The notes below the pieces were generated by a model. The model did no database searches. It saw only the letters and a program-made list of their open reading frames with translations, and had not been told where the DNA came from. Made by a program: the position numbers and the translations under genes. Shown one piece after another: positions 1 to 8,448 of a stretch of 63,942 nucleotides of DNA; within the stretch, counting starts at the first letter, position 1; the number at the start of each line of letters is the position of its first letter. The stretch is from contig JAATGQ010000112.1 in the NCBI GenBank assembly GCA_015654595.1, forward strand, positions 1 to 63,942, written 5' to 3'. This DNA comes from Chitinophagales bacterium. GTDB lineage: Bacteria; Bacteroidota; Bacteroidia; Chitinophagales; Chitinophagaceae.

Positions 1-223
1 AAAAAAAATGGACTCAGCCCTTACGGAACTGGAGCATAACAGTCTCCCAACTAGCCATTATTTTTGGGGATAGATTGAAATTGAATCTTTGAAAAAATTA
101 ATTGACACGGTTTATTTTACACTCCCTGCGCGGCTGCGTTTGGATGTATTTCGCAGCAAAATCAGCGATTAAAATTATTGGGGGTTATTGCCGCTGGCCG
201 GGCCAGGTTACGCGGGAGTTTTC

Positions 224-472
224 TTAATTCTTATTGCAGATAAAGAAGAAGGGTTTTAATTCTTTCTGGCGGACGACCTTTTGGATGGCGTCGCGTTTGT
301 GAAGCGTCTTGTGTTTATTGACATCGAAGATCTCGTGGGCAGTACAAAACGTGTCGATCGTTTCGTAGTGGAACAACAGGTCATTTAATTGTTCCAACTC
401 ACGCTCCATCGACTTTTCATTCATGTGTTCATCTTTCACCAGAACAAGCAAATCCCTGTTACAAGCTTTCAT
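224..472 (-). CDS. Small hypothetical protein, 82 aa
   Basis: I do not recognise a family. The protein is charged, with a helical-looking middle (residues 15-45 rich in Glu, Leu and Met) and no signal peptide or membrane segment, so it is probably cytosolic. It starts 12 bp after the stop of the small lipoprotein gene at 485-616 on the same strand, so the two are probably co-transcribed. The C-terminus is basic and aromatic. That it is a real gene is inferred from the clean ORF and the operon-like spacing; the function is unknown. Confidence 0.5.
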   Translation of the reverse strand: MKACNRDLLVLVKDEHMNEKSMERELEQLNDLLFHYETIDTFCTAHEIFDVNKHKTLHKRDAIQKVVRQKELKPFFFICNKN

Positions 473-484
473 TTCTATTAGATT

Positions 485-616
485 TTAATAACCAGACATT
501 CCTTTGTTTATACCACATCCGCATTTCTTGCTGCTACCGCCGATACCTCGACTGGAGCCGCAGCTAGTTATTACAATGCTACTAAATAATAATAAAATAA
601 TCAATACCTGCTTCAT
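485..616 (-). CDS. Tiny lipoprotein, 43 aa
   Basis: ATG at 616, stop TAA at 485. Residues 4-16 form a hydrophobic stretch of Leu, Ile and Val, followed by a lipobox-like ITSC with Cys19, so the mature peptide would be about 25 residues attached to a membrane. The mature part is rich in Gly and Ser, contains a KKCGCG cluster (Cys32, Cys34) and ends in GMSGY. It precedes the 82-aa gene by 12 bp. Tiny Gly/Ser lipoproteins of this kind occur in Bacteroidota; their function is not known to me. The start is the only ATG that gives a complete signal sequence. Confidence 0.55.
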   Translation of the reverse strand: MKQVLIILLLFSSIVITSCGSSRGIGGSSKKCGCGINKGMSGY

Positions 617-676
617 GGTTTGTATAAAACTTAGTTCTACAATTTAACTAATTTGTAGGAAAATTAGTATCCGCGC

Positions 677-1864
677 TTGGACAGTCCCGTAAAAATTAAC
701 AATTCTGATCATCCGAAACCAAAAGTTCTGATAGCGCCGCTGGACTGGGGATTAGGTCATGCAACCCGATGTATTCCAATAATTAAAGAATTATTAAATC
801 AGCAATGTGACGTTATTGCCGCGGTTTCGGGCGCTCAAAAAGCGCTTTTAACAGCCGAAATTCCGTCTTTAAAATTTACTGTAATACCGGGTTATCGAGT
901 GAAATATGCCAAAAATCGTGCCTTCACGATCCTACGGATTATTGTTTCTATTCCCAAAATCTTGATTTCGATCAAGCGCGAAAACGCATGGATACGGCAG
1001 TTTTGTGCTAAGGAGGCGCCAGACCTCATCCTCTCCGATAATAGATACGGTTTATATGTGCCGGGGGTTGTCTCGGTCTTTATCACGCATCAGTTAAGGA
1101 TACAAACGCCTGTCTCCTGGGTGGAGGGATTGGTGCAGGCCATGAATTACCGGGCGATCGGGAAGTTTTCGGTTTGTTGGGTGCCGGATGGAGAAAAGGT
1201 TTCGCTGGCGGGGGATTTGTCGCATCCGAAGAAGATGCCGCGGGTGCCGACGAGGTATATTGGGTGGTTGTCGCGGATGGATGCGGGTGGAGGGCAGGCG
1301 GAGCGAGCGGGCGGCGGGCGCAACTATTTGCTTGTATTGTTGTCAGGGCCGGAGCCGCAGCGATCGATATTGGAGCGAATGATTTGCGACCAGGCGAAAG
1401 ACGCGGCCAAAAACATTGTTGTCGTGCGAGGTTTGCCGGATGGAGGCCTTGTGCTAGAGTGGCCCGAAAATGTAACGGTTTATGACCACTTGCCAGCGGC
1501 AGAGCTGGAAACTATTATAAGAGGCGCGGAGCTGGTTGTTTGCCGGTCTGGCTATAGCACGATAATGGACCTTGCCCGCCTGAAGAAGCCCGCCGTTCTC
1601 ATACCCACGCCGGGCCAAACGGAGCAGGAATACCTCGCCGTCCACCTCTCCTCCAAATCATGGGCCCTCACCGTGCGTCAAAATGAGCTGTGCCTGGCCG
1701 ATATACTCAGCCATTGGGAGCAGACTGGCGCCCTTGACGGACGCTGCGGGCAACCTGCCTGGCCCGCCCCCGCCTGGCCTGCTGAGGAAGATGATAGTCA
1801 GCTGCTGGCGCGCGCGATCAGCGAGGCCTTAGTCCTTGCCGGATTTCGGATAATCGAAAAATAA
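677..1864 (+). CDS. MurG-like glycosyltransferase (GT28-type fold), 395 aa
   Basis: Predicted NDP-sugar-dependent glycosyltransferase. The N-terminal Rossmann half opens with PLDWGLGHATR (residues 21-31), the Gly-rich acceptor loop typical of MurG and related GT-B enzymes. The C-terminal half has a sugar-nucleotide site around residues 285-325, including CRSGYSTIMDL and PTPGQTEQEYLA. A Gly/Arg-rich linker near residue 205 separates the halves. No membrane segment is visible. The start is TTG at 677; an in-frame stop at 665 rules out anything further upstream, and the conserved loop requires a start before residue 20. Its last 36 bp overlap the convergent SixA-type gene. The acceptor is unknown: a surface glycan or glycolipid is likely, but true MurG is not implied. 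Confidence 0.8.
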   Translation: MDSPVKINNSDHPKPKVLIAPLDWGLGHATRCIPIIKELLNQQCDVIAAVSGAQKALLTAEIPSLKFTVIPGYRVKYAKNRAFTILRIIVSIPKILISIKRENAWIRQFCAKEAPDLILSDNRYGLYVPGVVSVFITHQLRIQTPVSWVEGLVQAMNYRAIGKFSVCWVPDGEKVSLAGDLSHPKKMPRVPTRYIGWLSRMDAGGGQAERAGGGRNYLLVLLSGPEPQRSILERMICDQAKDAAKNIVVVRGLPDGGLVLEWPENVTVYDHLPAAELETIIRGAELVVCRSGYSTIMDLARLKKPAVLIPTPGQTEQEYLAVHLSSKSWALTVRQNELCLADILSHWEQTGALDGRCGQPAWPAPAWPAEEDDSQLLARAISEALVLAGFRIIEK

Positions 1865-2326
1865 AAGCTCGGGCGAGCTGCTCGCCAGGTCCTTCCAATG
1901 CTCCGTATTGGCCTTAACGGCAAACACCGCACACGTCGGCATGTTATCCAGCCTTGCGGTAGTCAGCATATTGACAAAAGAAGTAATACCCGGATTGTGA
2001 GAGAAGATGGCGACCGTATCATCCTTGTCGTCAAGATCGGCAACAATGGACTGGAAGGTCTCGGGCGCCGCATGATATAGAGAGGGAATAAAAACGATGT
2101 CTTTTGCTTTGCGATCAAATTCCTCAACAAAATACTCCGCAGTCTGGCGGGCCCGCTTCGCCGGGCTGGATACGAAACGGTCGATGCTTATCCCCCGCTG
2201 AACCAATCTCTTCGCCATATCCGGCGCATCCCGCTTACCGCGATCGTTTAAAGGGCGTTCAATATCGCTTTGATCCGTGTTGTCCCAACTGCTTTTCGCA
2301 TGTCGTATGATCAATAAGGTCTTCAT
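1829..2326 (-). CDS. sixA: SixA-type phosphohistidine phosphatase (histidine phosphatase family), 165 aa
   Basis: The N-terminus LLIIRHAKSSW carries the RHG-like motif (RHA, catalytic His9) of the phosphoglycerate-mutase-like superfamily in its SixA form. SSPAKRARQTAE (residues about 53-64) supplies the second conserved Arg, and FSHNPG (around residue 108) the second catalytic His. The length fits SixA. SixA proteins remove phosphate from phospho-His domains; the Bacteroidota substrates are not established. It lies just downstream of a LuxR-type regulator on the same strand (60 bp gap), so co-transcription is possible. Confidence 0.85.
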   Translation of the reverse strand: MKTLLIIRHAKSSWDNTDQSDIERPLNDRGKRDAPDMAKRLVQRGISIDRFVSSPAKRARQTAEYFVEEFDRKAKDIVFIPSLYHAAPETFQSIVADLDDKDDTVAIFSHNPGITSFVNMLTTARLDNMPTCAVFAVKANTEHWKDLASSSPELLFFDYPKSGKD

Positions 2327-2386
2327 CGATGTTCGAGAGGATAAGCCGCAGGCGATCCGGCTGACCGCCGCGATCAGCGTCCCCGA

Positions 2387-3028
2387 TTATATATCGAAGG
2401 CCTGCGAATTGATAAAATTGATGAGCGAAACAGTATTCTTCAACTTCAGCTTCTTCAGAATATTGTGCCGATGCACTTCTACCGTCTTTAAGGAAATGTT
2501 CAACTCAGATGCTATCTCCTTAGAAGAAAGCCCTTCTTTCAAGGCGCGTACGATCTGCATTTCCCGATCAGAAAGATTATTGATATCGGGATTGACCTGA
2601 TCGCCGTTGAGCAATTGATCGGAGAGGATGTTCTTTACCTCCTGGCAAATGTAAATGTGGTTGTTGCTGACCTCGGAAATCGCTTCCAGCATTTCCTGGC
2701 GGGGGGAGTTCTTGGTTACGTATCCCTTTGCGCCAAGACGGATCATCTTCTTGGCATAAGCCGGCTGAGAGTGCATGGAGACGCCGATGATCTTGGAGCC
2801 GGGGGAATATTTTCGAATCATCTTCAACACGTCGAAGCCGCTCATAGGCGCCATATTGATGTCAAGCAATACGACATCAGGCCGCTTATCTCTTGCAAGC
2901 TCGACAGCCCTCTCTCCATCGCCGCATTCTGCGACAACGTCGAAATTCTCATTCTTACCCAATAAGAAGCTCCATGTCTCCCGGATTAAGGTATGATCGT
3001 CTACGATCATGATAGAAACTTTTTTCAT
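2387..3028 (-). CDS. NarL/LuxR-type response regulator, 213 aa
   Basis: The receiver domain (residues 1-125) has the acidic pair in IVDDH, the phospho-acceptor Asp56 in LLDINMAP and the Lys of YVTKNS near residue 106. The C-terminal GerE helix-turn-helix (about 148-213) contains SDREMQIVRALKEGLSSKEI and LKTVEVHRHNILKKL. It is closely similar in length and sequence to the regulator at 5361-6002, so the two are paralogs. No kinase is adjacent; the hybrid-free kinase at 6024-8315 is the nearest candidate partner. The 184-bp gap upstream, before purF, is AT-rich and should hold its promoter. Confidence 0.9.
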   Translation of the reverse strand: MKKVSIMIVDDHTLIRETWSFLLGKNENFDVVAECGDGERAVELARDKRPDVVLLDINMAPMSGFDVLKMIRKYSPGSKIIGVSMHSQPAYAKKMIRLGAKGYVTKNSPRQEMLEAISEVSNNHIYICQEVKNILSDQLLNGDQVNPDINNLSDREMQIVRALKEGLSSKEIASELNISLKTVEVHRHNILKKLKLKNTVSLINFINSQAFDI

Positions 3029-3212
3029 ACGCCGTGGTTTATTCTACGGAGAAATAATCATACGATACTAATGAGCACAATAACCAGCGACAGATTTATT
3101 AAGGGAGTGGGTCTAAAAAAATTGGCTATATAATATTAAGGATTTTTTCTTAAGAACCCCAATTCGGTTAAATTTTTTTTCTCAGTTTGGTGATTTTCAG
3201 CTAAGGAGATTT

Positions 3213-5060
3213 TTAGTACCCCCGGACGTTCTTTCCTTCCATGTAATTGATAAAGGCCCTGTTCACTACACGGTTCCCGCCAGGCGTGGGATAATTCCCG
3301 GTGAAGTACCAGTCACCCGTATTGGTAGGGCATGCTTTGTGGAGGGATTCTATTGTCTGGAAGATGACTTGTACAGGGATATCGATATCCGAAGGGGTGA
3401 TCAGTTCTGCGATCTTGTTGGAGATCTCTTCAGGCGTAAAGGGTTTGTATATCTTCTGAACGATATTCTCGGTGTCGATCTTGCCTATACGCTCGAGCTC
3501 TTTACATTGCTCGTAGAATTCCTGGAGGCATTCTTCCTTGCCACGTTCTTTCATCAACTCTACAGCAGCGCGGAAGGCGATAAAATCACCGAGTTTGCTC
3601 ATGTCGATGCCATAGCAATCCGGATAACGTATCTGCGGAGCGGAGGACACAACGATGATCTTCTTTGGTTCGAGCCTGGTCAGCATCCGGATGATGCTTT
3701 CCTTTAGGGTAGTGCCGCGTACGATAGAGTCATCGATAACGACCAGCGTATCGACGCCTTTATTGACCGTTCCATAGGTCACGTCATAAACGTGCTGAAC
3801 CATTTCATTCCTGCTTGCGTCTTCTGTGATAAAGGTGCGCATCTTTACGTCCTTGATCGCCACTTTCTCAACGCGGACCTTGCGGGTGAGCATTTCCACC
3901 AGTTTTTCCTTGTTGATATCATTGCCCCAGGACAGGATGCGTTCGAGTTTTACGCCTTCCAGATAGTCGTCCATGCCTTTCCATAATCCATAGAAAGCCA
4001 CTTCAGCCGTATTGGGTATAAAAGAGAAGATAGTGTTCTTCAGGTCGTGGCCGATCGCGTCGAGGATCTGCGGGCTCAGGTTATAGCCAAGGGCTATACG
4101 CTCGCGATAGATCTTTTCGTCGCTGCCGCGGGAGAAATAAATACGTTCGAAGCTACAGGCCCGGCGCTCTTTTGGTTCGAGGATCGTCTCGATGGACGCG
4201 GAGCCGTCGGCCTTTACGATAAGTCCCTTCCCAGGCATCAGTTCCAGTACTTCATTTTCGCCGACATTGAAGACCGTACGGATAGCTGATCTTTCAGAAG
4301 CGGCGACGACGACGTCTTCATTCATATAATAATACGCGGGGCGGATGCCATGTGCATCACGGAAGACAAAGCTGTCGCCGTTGCCAATCAGACCGCCGAC
4401 GGTAAATCCGCCGTCGAAGAGGGGAACCGCCTTGCGGAGCATGCCTACGACATCGAGATTGCCAGGAGAATCTTCATCTGCCCTGACCAGGAAGTGGTGG
4501 ATGACTTCCATCATCGCCGCCAGGTCGCTTTGCTTTTGGAAAACGCCGGGTTCCACATTGATCAGGTCAAACAGTTCGTCCGTATTAACGAGGTTGAAAT
4601 TACCAGCCAGCGCCAGGTTTCGGGCAGGGATGGTATTTCTCTTTATAAAAGGATGACAAAATTCTACGAGGTTCTTTCCTTGGGTGCCGTAACGCAGGTG
4701 GCCCAGCAATAACTCTCCGAGGGAGGAGATATGGCCTTTCATCAGGCCGGGGTGTTTGGTAATATCGGGCTGATATTGTTCCAGCTCTTTTACCTCATTC
4801 ATGATCCGGGAAAAAACGTCGGCTATCGGTTGGTTGTTGGCGCTGCGGATGCGATTAAGAAAGGGGTGGCCAGGTTCTATATTCAACTTCACCGTGGCGA
4901 CTCCCGCCCCATCCTGTCCCCGGTTGTGTTGCTTTTCCATCAGAAGATACAGTTTGTTCAATCCATACAGAACTGTACCATATTTCTGTAAATAGTAGGA
5001 GAACGGCTTGCGTAATCTAATGAATGCCAGCCCGCATTCATGCTTTATTGCATCGCTCAT
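3213..5060 (-). CDS. Amidophosphoribosyltransferase-like class II glutamine amidotransferase, 615 aa
   Basis: PurF-type enzymes use glutamine and PRPP to make phosphoribosylamine, the first step of purine synthesis. The N-terminal class II amidotransferase region contains KHECGLA (Cys9 would be the nucleophile, if an N-terminal segment is removed), KQHNRGQDGAG near residue 45 and LLGHLRYGT near residue 118. The C-terminal phosphoribosyltransferase half has the PRPP loop VVIDDSIVRGTT near residue 440. At 615 aa it is longer than classical PurF (about 500), which fits the longer Bacteroidota variant. It could be a second purF paralog rather than the sole copy. Confidence 0.85.
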   Translation of the reverse strand: MSDAIKHECGLAFIRLRKPFSYYLQKYGTVLYGLNKLYLLMEKQHNRGQDGAGVATVKLNIEPGHPFLNRIRSANNQPIADVFSRIMNEVKELEQYQPDITKHPGLMKGHISSLGELLLGHLRYGTQGKNLVEFCHPFIKRNTIPARNLALAGNFNLVNTDELFDLINVEPGVFQKQSDLAAMMEVIHHFLVRADEDSPGNLDVVGMLRKAVPLFDGGFTVGGLIGNGDSFVFRDAHGIRPAYYYMNEDVVVAASERSAIRTVFNVGENEVLELMPGKGLIVKADGSASIETILEPKERRACSFERIYFSRGSDEKIYRERIALGYNLSPQILDAIGHDLKNTIFSFIPNTAEVAFYGLWKGMDDYLEGVKLERILSWGNDINKEKLVEMLTRKVRVEKVAIKDVKMRTFITEDASRNEMVQHVYDVTYGTVNKGVDTLVVIDDSIVRGTTLKESIIRMLTRLEPKKIIVVSSAPQIRYPDCYGIDMSKLGDFIAFRAAVELMKERGKEECLQEFYEQCKELERIGKIDTENIVQKIYKPFTPEEISNKIAELITPSDIDIPVQVIFQTIESLHKACPTNTGDWYFTGNYPTPGGNRVVNRAFINYMEGKNVRGY

Positions 5061-5360
5061 GGAATATTTTACTTCGCTTTGGCAGACCAGCCGCCAAAAA
5101 TGAACCGCAAAGTTACCATTTATTTCTATAAAGAAAAGTAAAAGAAATAAGCGAAAAAACCCCCAGTCTTCATAGGCTTGGGGGCGGTGTACAACAGGAA
5201 GAAGTTACACTCTTTTTGGGAACCTAAATCCCGGTTGATCTTTCGAAAGGATGGATTGGATTAAAAACGTGTCTATGTTAAAAATGCATCAAACTGCGCT
5301 ATTAAGGAAGAAAAACTCCCAGGAATTGCCTGCGCTAAGGGAAAACTCCCTAAAAATGAA
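5061..5360. other. Intergenic region with a minus-strand terminator
   Basis: No coding sequence is visible. On the minus strand a hairpin with six G:C/A:T pairs (CCCCCA...TGGGGG, 5160-5184) is followed by TTTTTT, a typical intrinsic terminator for the kinase/regulator operon upstream. The remaining sequence between the hairpin and 5060 should hold the promoter of the PurF-like gene. Confidence 0.6.
5154..5184 (-). terminator. Intrinsic terminator after the kinase/regulator operon
   Basis: The stem CCCCCA/TGGGGG encloses a 13-nt loop and is followed on the minus strand by six T residues. It sits about 180 bp downstream of the response regulator stop at 5361 and before the PurF-like start at 5060. 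Confidence 0.65.
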
Positions 5361-6002
5361 CTAAATATAAGTGGCGTTTGTGTTAATGAAGTTCACCAGA
5401 GAGGCCGAGTTCTTAAGTTTCAGCTTCTTAAGGATGTTATGGCGGTGTACTTCGACCGTTTTCAATGATATGTTGAGACTGGTGGCGATCTCCTTGGAAG
5501 ACAGCCCCTCCTTTATATAATTGATGATCTGCATTTCTCTTTCTGTGAGCGCATTGATATTCGGAGAGTCCTCCTTCTCGTCGAGCAGCTGCTCGGAGAT
5601 GATATTCTTTATCTCGTCGCAGATATATTTATTTCCGTGGTTGACTTCGAGGATGGCCTTGATCATTTCTTCCTTGGAAGAGTTCTTGGTGACATAACCC
5701 CGGGCGCCCATCTGGAGCATTTTCTTTGCATAGGCAGGTTGGGAGTGCATCGACACGCCTATAACCTTTGAGCCGGGGGAGATCTTACGGATCCTTTGGG
5801 TTGCTTCCAATCCGGAAAAAGGAGCCATATTTATATCCATCAGTACAACGTGCGGGCGTTTGGTTTTTGCCAGCTCAACCGCTTCCTGTGCGTCGCCACA
5901 TTCAGCTATGACCTGGAACCTTGCGTCACTATTCAAAATATAACTCCAGGTCTCCCTGATCAGTTTATGGTCGTCTGCAATTAAGATATTGATCTTGCTC
6001 AT
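5361..6002 (-). CDS. NarL/LuxR-type response regulator, 213 aa
   Basis: Receiver domain with IADDHKLIRETW at the N-terminus, Asp56 in LMDINMAP as phospho-acceptor and the YVTKNS Lys. The GerE DNA-binding domain at the C-terminus contains TEREMQIINYIKEGLSSKEI. It begins 21 bp after the histidine kinase stop on the same strand, so the two form a kinase-regulator operon and probably a cognate pair. It shares length and long identical runs with the regulator at 2387-3028 (GVSMHSQPAYAKKM, SLKTVEVHRHNILKKLKLKN), which indicates a duplication. Confidence 0.92.
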   Translation of the reverse strand: MSKINILIADDHKLIRETWSYILNSDARFQVIAECGDAQEAVELAKTKRPHVVLMDINMAPFSGLEATQRIRKISPGSKVIGVSMHSQPAYAKKMLQMGARGYVTKNSSKEEMIKAILEVNHGNKYICDEIKNIISEQLLDEKEDSPNINALTEREMQIINYIKEGLSSKEIATSLNISLKTVEVHRHNILKKLKLKNSASLVNFINTNATYI

Positions 6003-6023
6003 ATAGGATTGTTTTAAGATTTT

Positions 6024-8315
6024 TTATATAACAGGCACCTGTACTCTTAGTTTGCAACCCGCTCCTGGTGCGGATTGAATGGTTACTTTTCCTCCGAACA
6101 GGTCAGCCCTGCTCATGATATTGGAAAGGCCAAGTCCTTTTTTGCTCATCTTTTCAGGGTCGAAGCCTTTACCATCATCGGTTATACTTAGTTCGATCGT
6201 ACTGTTTTCTGTTTCATCAAAGGTAAGCTCGATGATAAGGTTTCGGGCGCTGGAGTGGCGGAGCACGTTATTGACCTGCTCCTGGATGATCCGGAAAAGC
6301 ATTAGCTTGGTCTTGTCGCTGATCTTCTCGTCAAAGTTCCCGATAGGATAAAATTCGACGTGGATCGCTTTCGTGGTCTGGATGCTTTCCACCAGGTCGG
6401 TAATGGAGTCAACCAGGCCAAGGTCCCCGATGCTGGCAGGGACAAGGGACCGGGATATGTTTCTTATCTCATGTATGGCCTGGTGGATATTGCCGGCGCT
6501 TCGGTTGATCAGGTTCAGCCGTTCGGCGGTATCGCTCTTGGCCAGTTCGAGATAAAGTTTTGTCGTCGAAAGGATCTGGTTGATATTGTCGTGCAATTCC
6601 TTTCCTATTTCTGCGCGTTCCTTTTCCTGGGCGTCGACCATTGCCTGGGCGATGAGTTTTTGTTTATTCAGTTCCTGTTGCAGCAGCTTGTCTTCGGCCT
6701 TCTTGCTTTCTATAATGATGGTGACGAGGTTGGCTACGCGCTCGAAGATATCCATTTCGAAGTTGGTAGGGCTTTTCGACACGGTGTAATAGACAGCAAA
6801 CGCCGCAAGGACCTCGTCTTTTCCATTGAGCACAGGTAAAGACCAGCAGGCGCGCAGGCCAAATTGCAGGGCGAGATCGCTATGGTTTTCCCAAAGAGGA
6901 TCGGTGGCGATATCACTTACGATAACCGTTTCTTTGCGGAACATAGCCGTTCCGCAGCTGCCGGCTTTTGGGCCGATAGGCAGACCATCGATGGCATAGG
7001 AATAGACGGCCGGCAGACTAGGCGCCGAAAGCAGCCGGACATGTTCACCATCTTCGTCGAGCGTGAGTACGCAGCAGTACATACCCGGGAAGATATTCTG
7101 TATGCCTTTGAGGAAGAAGTTCAGCAGGGTCCGAAGACTCATCCGCTTGCCGGTATTCAGCTCCAGCACCCGCTTTTCAAGCGCCAGCAGTCCTTCCTGT
7201 TTCTTGCGGAGCGTCACATCCTTGAAATAGGCGAATACTCCCTGGTCAAAAGGATAAAGGCTCATTTCCAGCCAGCGATCCGAACGGATATAATATTGAT
7301 CAAACGTGACCGTCATCTTCTTTTTGAAGGCCTTATGAAAGCATTGCCAGGTATCGGTATCGACCAGTTCAGGAAGTTTATCCCAGATGGACTGTCCAAG
7401 CATTTCCGCTGAAGGAATATGCATGATCCTTTCTGCTTCGCGGTTCCAAAGCTGCACCCTGAAAGACTGGTCAAGCACAAAAAAACCATCCGAAATGTTT
7501 TCAAGAACCTGCGATATCTGCTCTGAATAATGCCGCAGCTGCAATTCTACCCATTGCTGGTCCTGGGGAGCAAGTTCCTTCTCTTCTGTAATATCCTTAC
7601 TCACTAGCATAATGCCGCTTATGCGGCGGTCGGTATCTTTTACATATCGAATAGAGGAAATAAGGTACGATTTTTTTCCGTCACTGGAAATATAAGTCGT
7701 CTCTCCCTCCCAAAAGCCCTTCTTTTTGAGGATTTGTTGGACCTCTTCTGCGGTAGTATAACAGTATTGAAAATCAGCGACCTTATGAAGGGGTTTTCCG
7801 ACAGCCGAGGTCGAAGAGATCCCGTAAAAGTGTTCCGCTGCATCATTCCAGAAAACGATATTGTTTTCCAGGTTGGTGGTAACGATAATATCCTGGGTGA
7901 TCTTTACTGCAGTGGAGGGTGGTTCCTCTGCAGCAGCCAGCGGGGGGAACGGGTCGGCATAAACCTTCATGCCGGTCAGCTGCCATCCTCCTGCTCCCGC
8001 TTCCGTCAGGTAGCGGGGCGTAGATATCCAGCGGATGATAAATGATTTTGTTCCGGGTGTTTGGACAGAAAGATCCAGAATTGGGGGGAAGCCATTTTGC
8101 CATTCGTTTCCCGAAAGTGCCGGTTCGGTTTTGCCAAGGAGAGGGAAGATATCCAATATACTAATGCCTAGGTATTTATGGATATTCCGCCGTTTGAGCA
8201 GGGCTGCAAACCTTGCACAAGTGGACTGGATAGCCCCTGTGGGAGCAATGTCCATAAAATAAGGTTGTCTAAATTGCTTTGTCGTAGGCACGGACTTTTG
8301 GGCACTACTTAGCAT
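6024..8315 (-). CDS. PAS/GAF sensor histidine kinase of the NarX/HisKA_3 type, 763 aa
   Basis: A soluble sensor kinase with no clear membrane segment. After an N-terminal region of about 145 residues come two PAS-like domains (about 150-260 and 270-375; e.g. NIVFWNDAAEHFYGI and FFVLDQSFRVQLWNREAERIM), a GAF domain (about 385-545) and a HisKA_3 dimerization helix with EIGKELHDNINQILSTTKL, whose His is the phosphorylation site. The C-terminal HATPase has DDGKGFD and GLGLSNI. Co-transcribed with the LuxR-type regulator at 5361-6002. The promoter region carries repeated GCCCAAT/GGGG motifs. The signal is unknown; PAS plus GAF domains suggest a small ligand or redox cue. Confidence 0.9.
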   Translation of the reverse strand: MLSSAQKSVPTTKQFRQPYFMDIAPTGAIQSTCARFAALLKRRNIHKYLGISILDIFPLLGKTEPALSGNEWQNGFPPILDLSVQTPGTKSFIIRWISTPRYLTEAGAGGWQLTGMKVYADPFPPLAAAEEPPSTAVKITQDIIVTTNLENNIVFWNDAAEHFYGISSTSAVGKPLHKVADFQYCYTTAEEVQQILKKKGFWEGETTYISSDGKKSYLISSIRYVKDTDRRISGIMLVSKDITEEKELAPQDQQWVELQLRHYSEQISQVLENISDGFFVLDQSFRVQLWNREAERIMHIPSAEMLGQSIWDKLPELVDTDTWQCFHKAFKKKMTVTFDQYYIRSDRWLEMSLYPFDQGVFAYFKDVTLRKKQEGLLALEKRVLELNTGKRMSLRTLLNFFLKGIQNIFPGMYCCVLTLDEDGEHVRLLSAPSLPAVYSYAIDGLPIGPKAGSCGTAMFRKETVIVSDIATDPLWENHSDLALQFGLRACWSLPVLNGKDEVLAAFAVYYTVSKSPTNFEMDIFERVANLVTIIIESKKAEDKLLQQELNKQKLIAQAMVDAQEKERAEIGKELHDNINQILSTTKLYLELAKSDTAERLNLINRSAGNIHQAIHEIRNISRSLVPASIGDLGLVDSITDLVESIQTTKAIHVEFYPIGNFDEKISDKTKLMLFRIIQEQVNNVLRHSSARNLIIELTFDETENSTIELSITDDGKGFDPEKMSKKGLGLSNIMSRADLFGGKVTIQSAPGAGCKLRVQVPVI

Positions 8316-8340
8316 ACTGAATATATAATTGTCAGATTAC

Positions 8341-8444
8341 GCCCAATGGAGGTTTACTACCCCGATTGGGCTATCAAATTACTAAAGAAGCATGTATGCT
8401 AGCCTAAATAATATGTTATTTCGTGCCCAATAGGGGTTTATACC
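8341..8444. promoter_or_regulatory. Repeated GCCCAAT/GGGGTTTA motifs in the kinase promoter
   Basis: Two copies of a 20-21 bp motif, at 8341-8361 (GCCCAATGGAGGTTTACTAC) and 8425-8444 (GCCCAATAGGGGTTTATACC), lie 84 bp apart. A related half in inverted sense (CCCCGATTGGGC) begins at 8361. They lie just upstream of the histidine kinase start at 8315. I infer an operator array, possibly for autoregulation by the LuxR-type regulators. Confidence 0.5.
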
Positions 8445-8448
8445 TAAA

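Noticed and set aside
1174..1485. Alternative-frame ORFs inside the glycosyltransferase gene
   Set aside because: They are low-complexity Gly/Ala/Arg frames produced by high GC in the real gene and have no homologous features.
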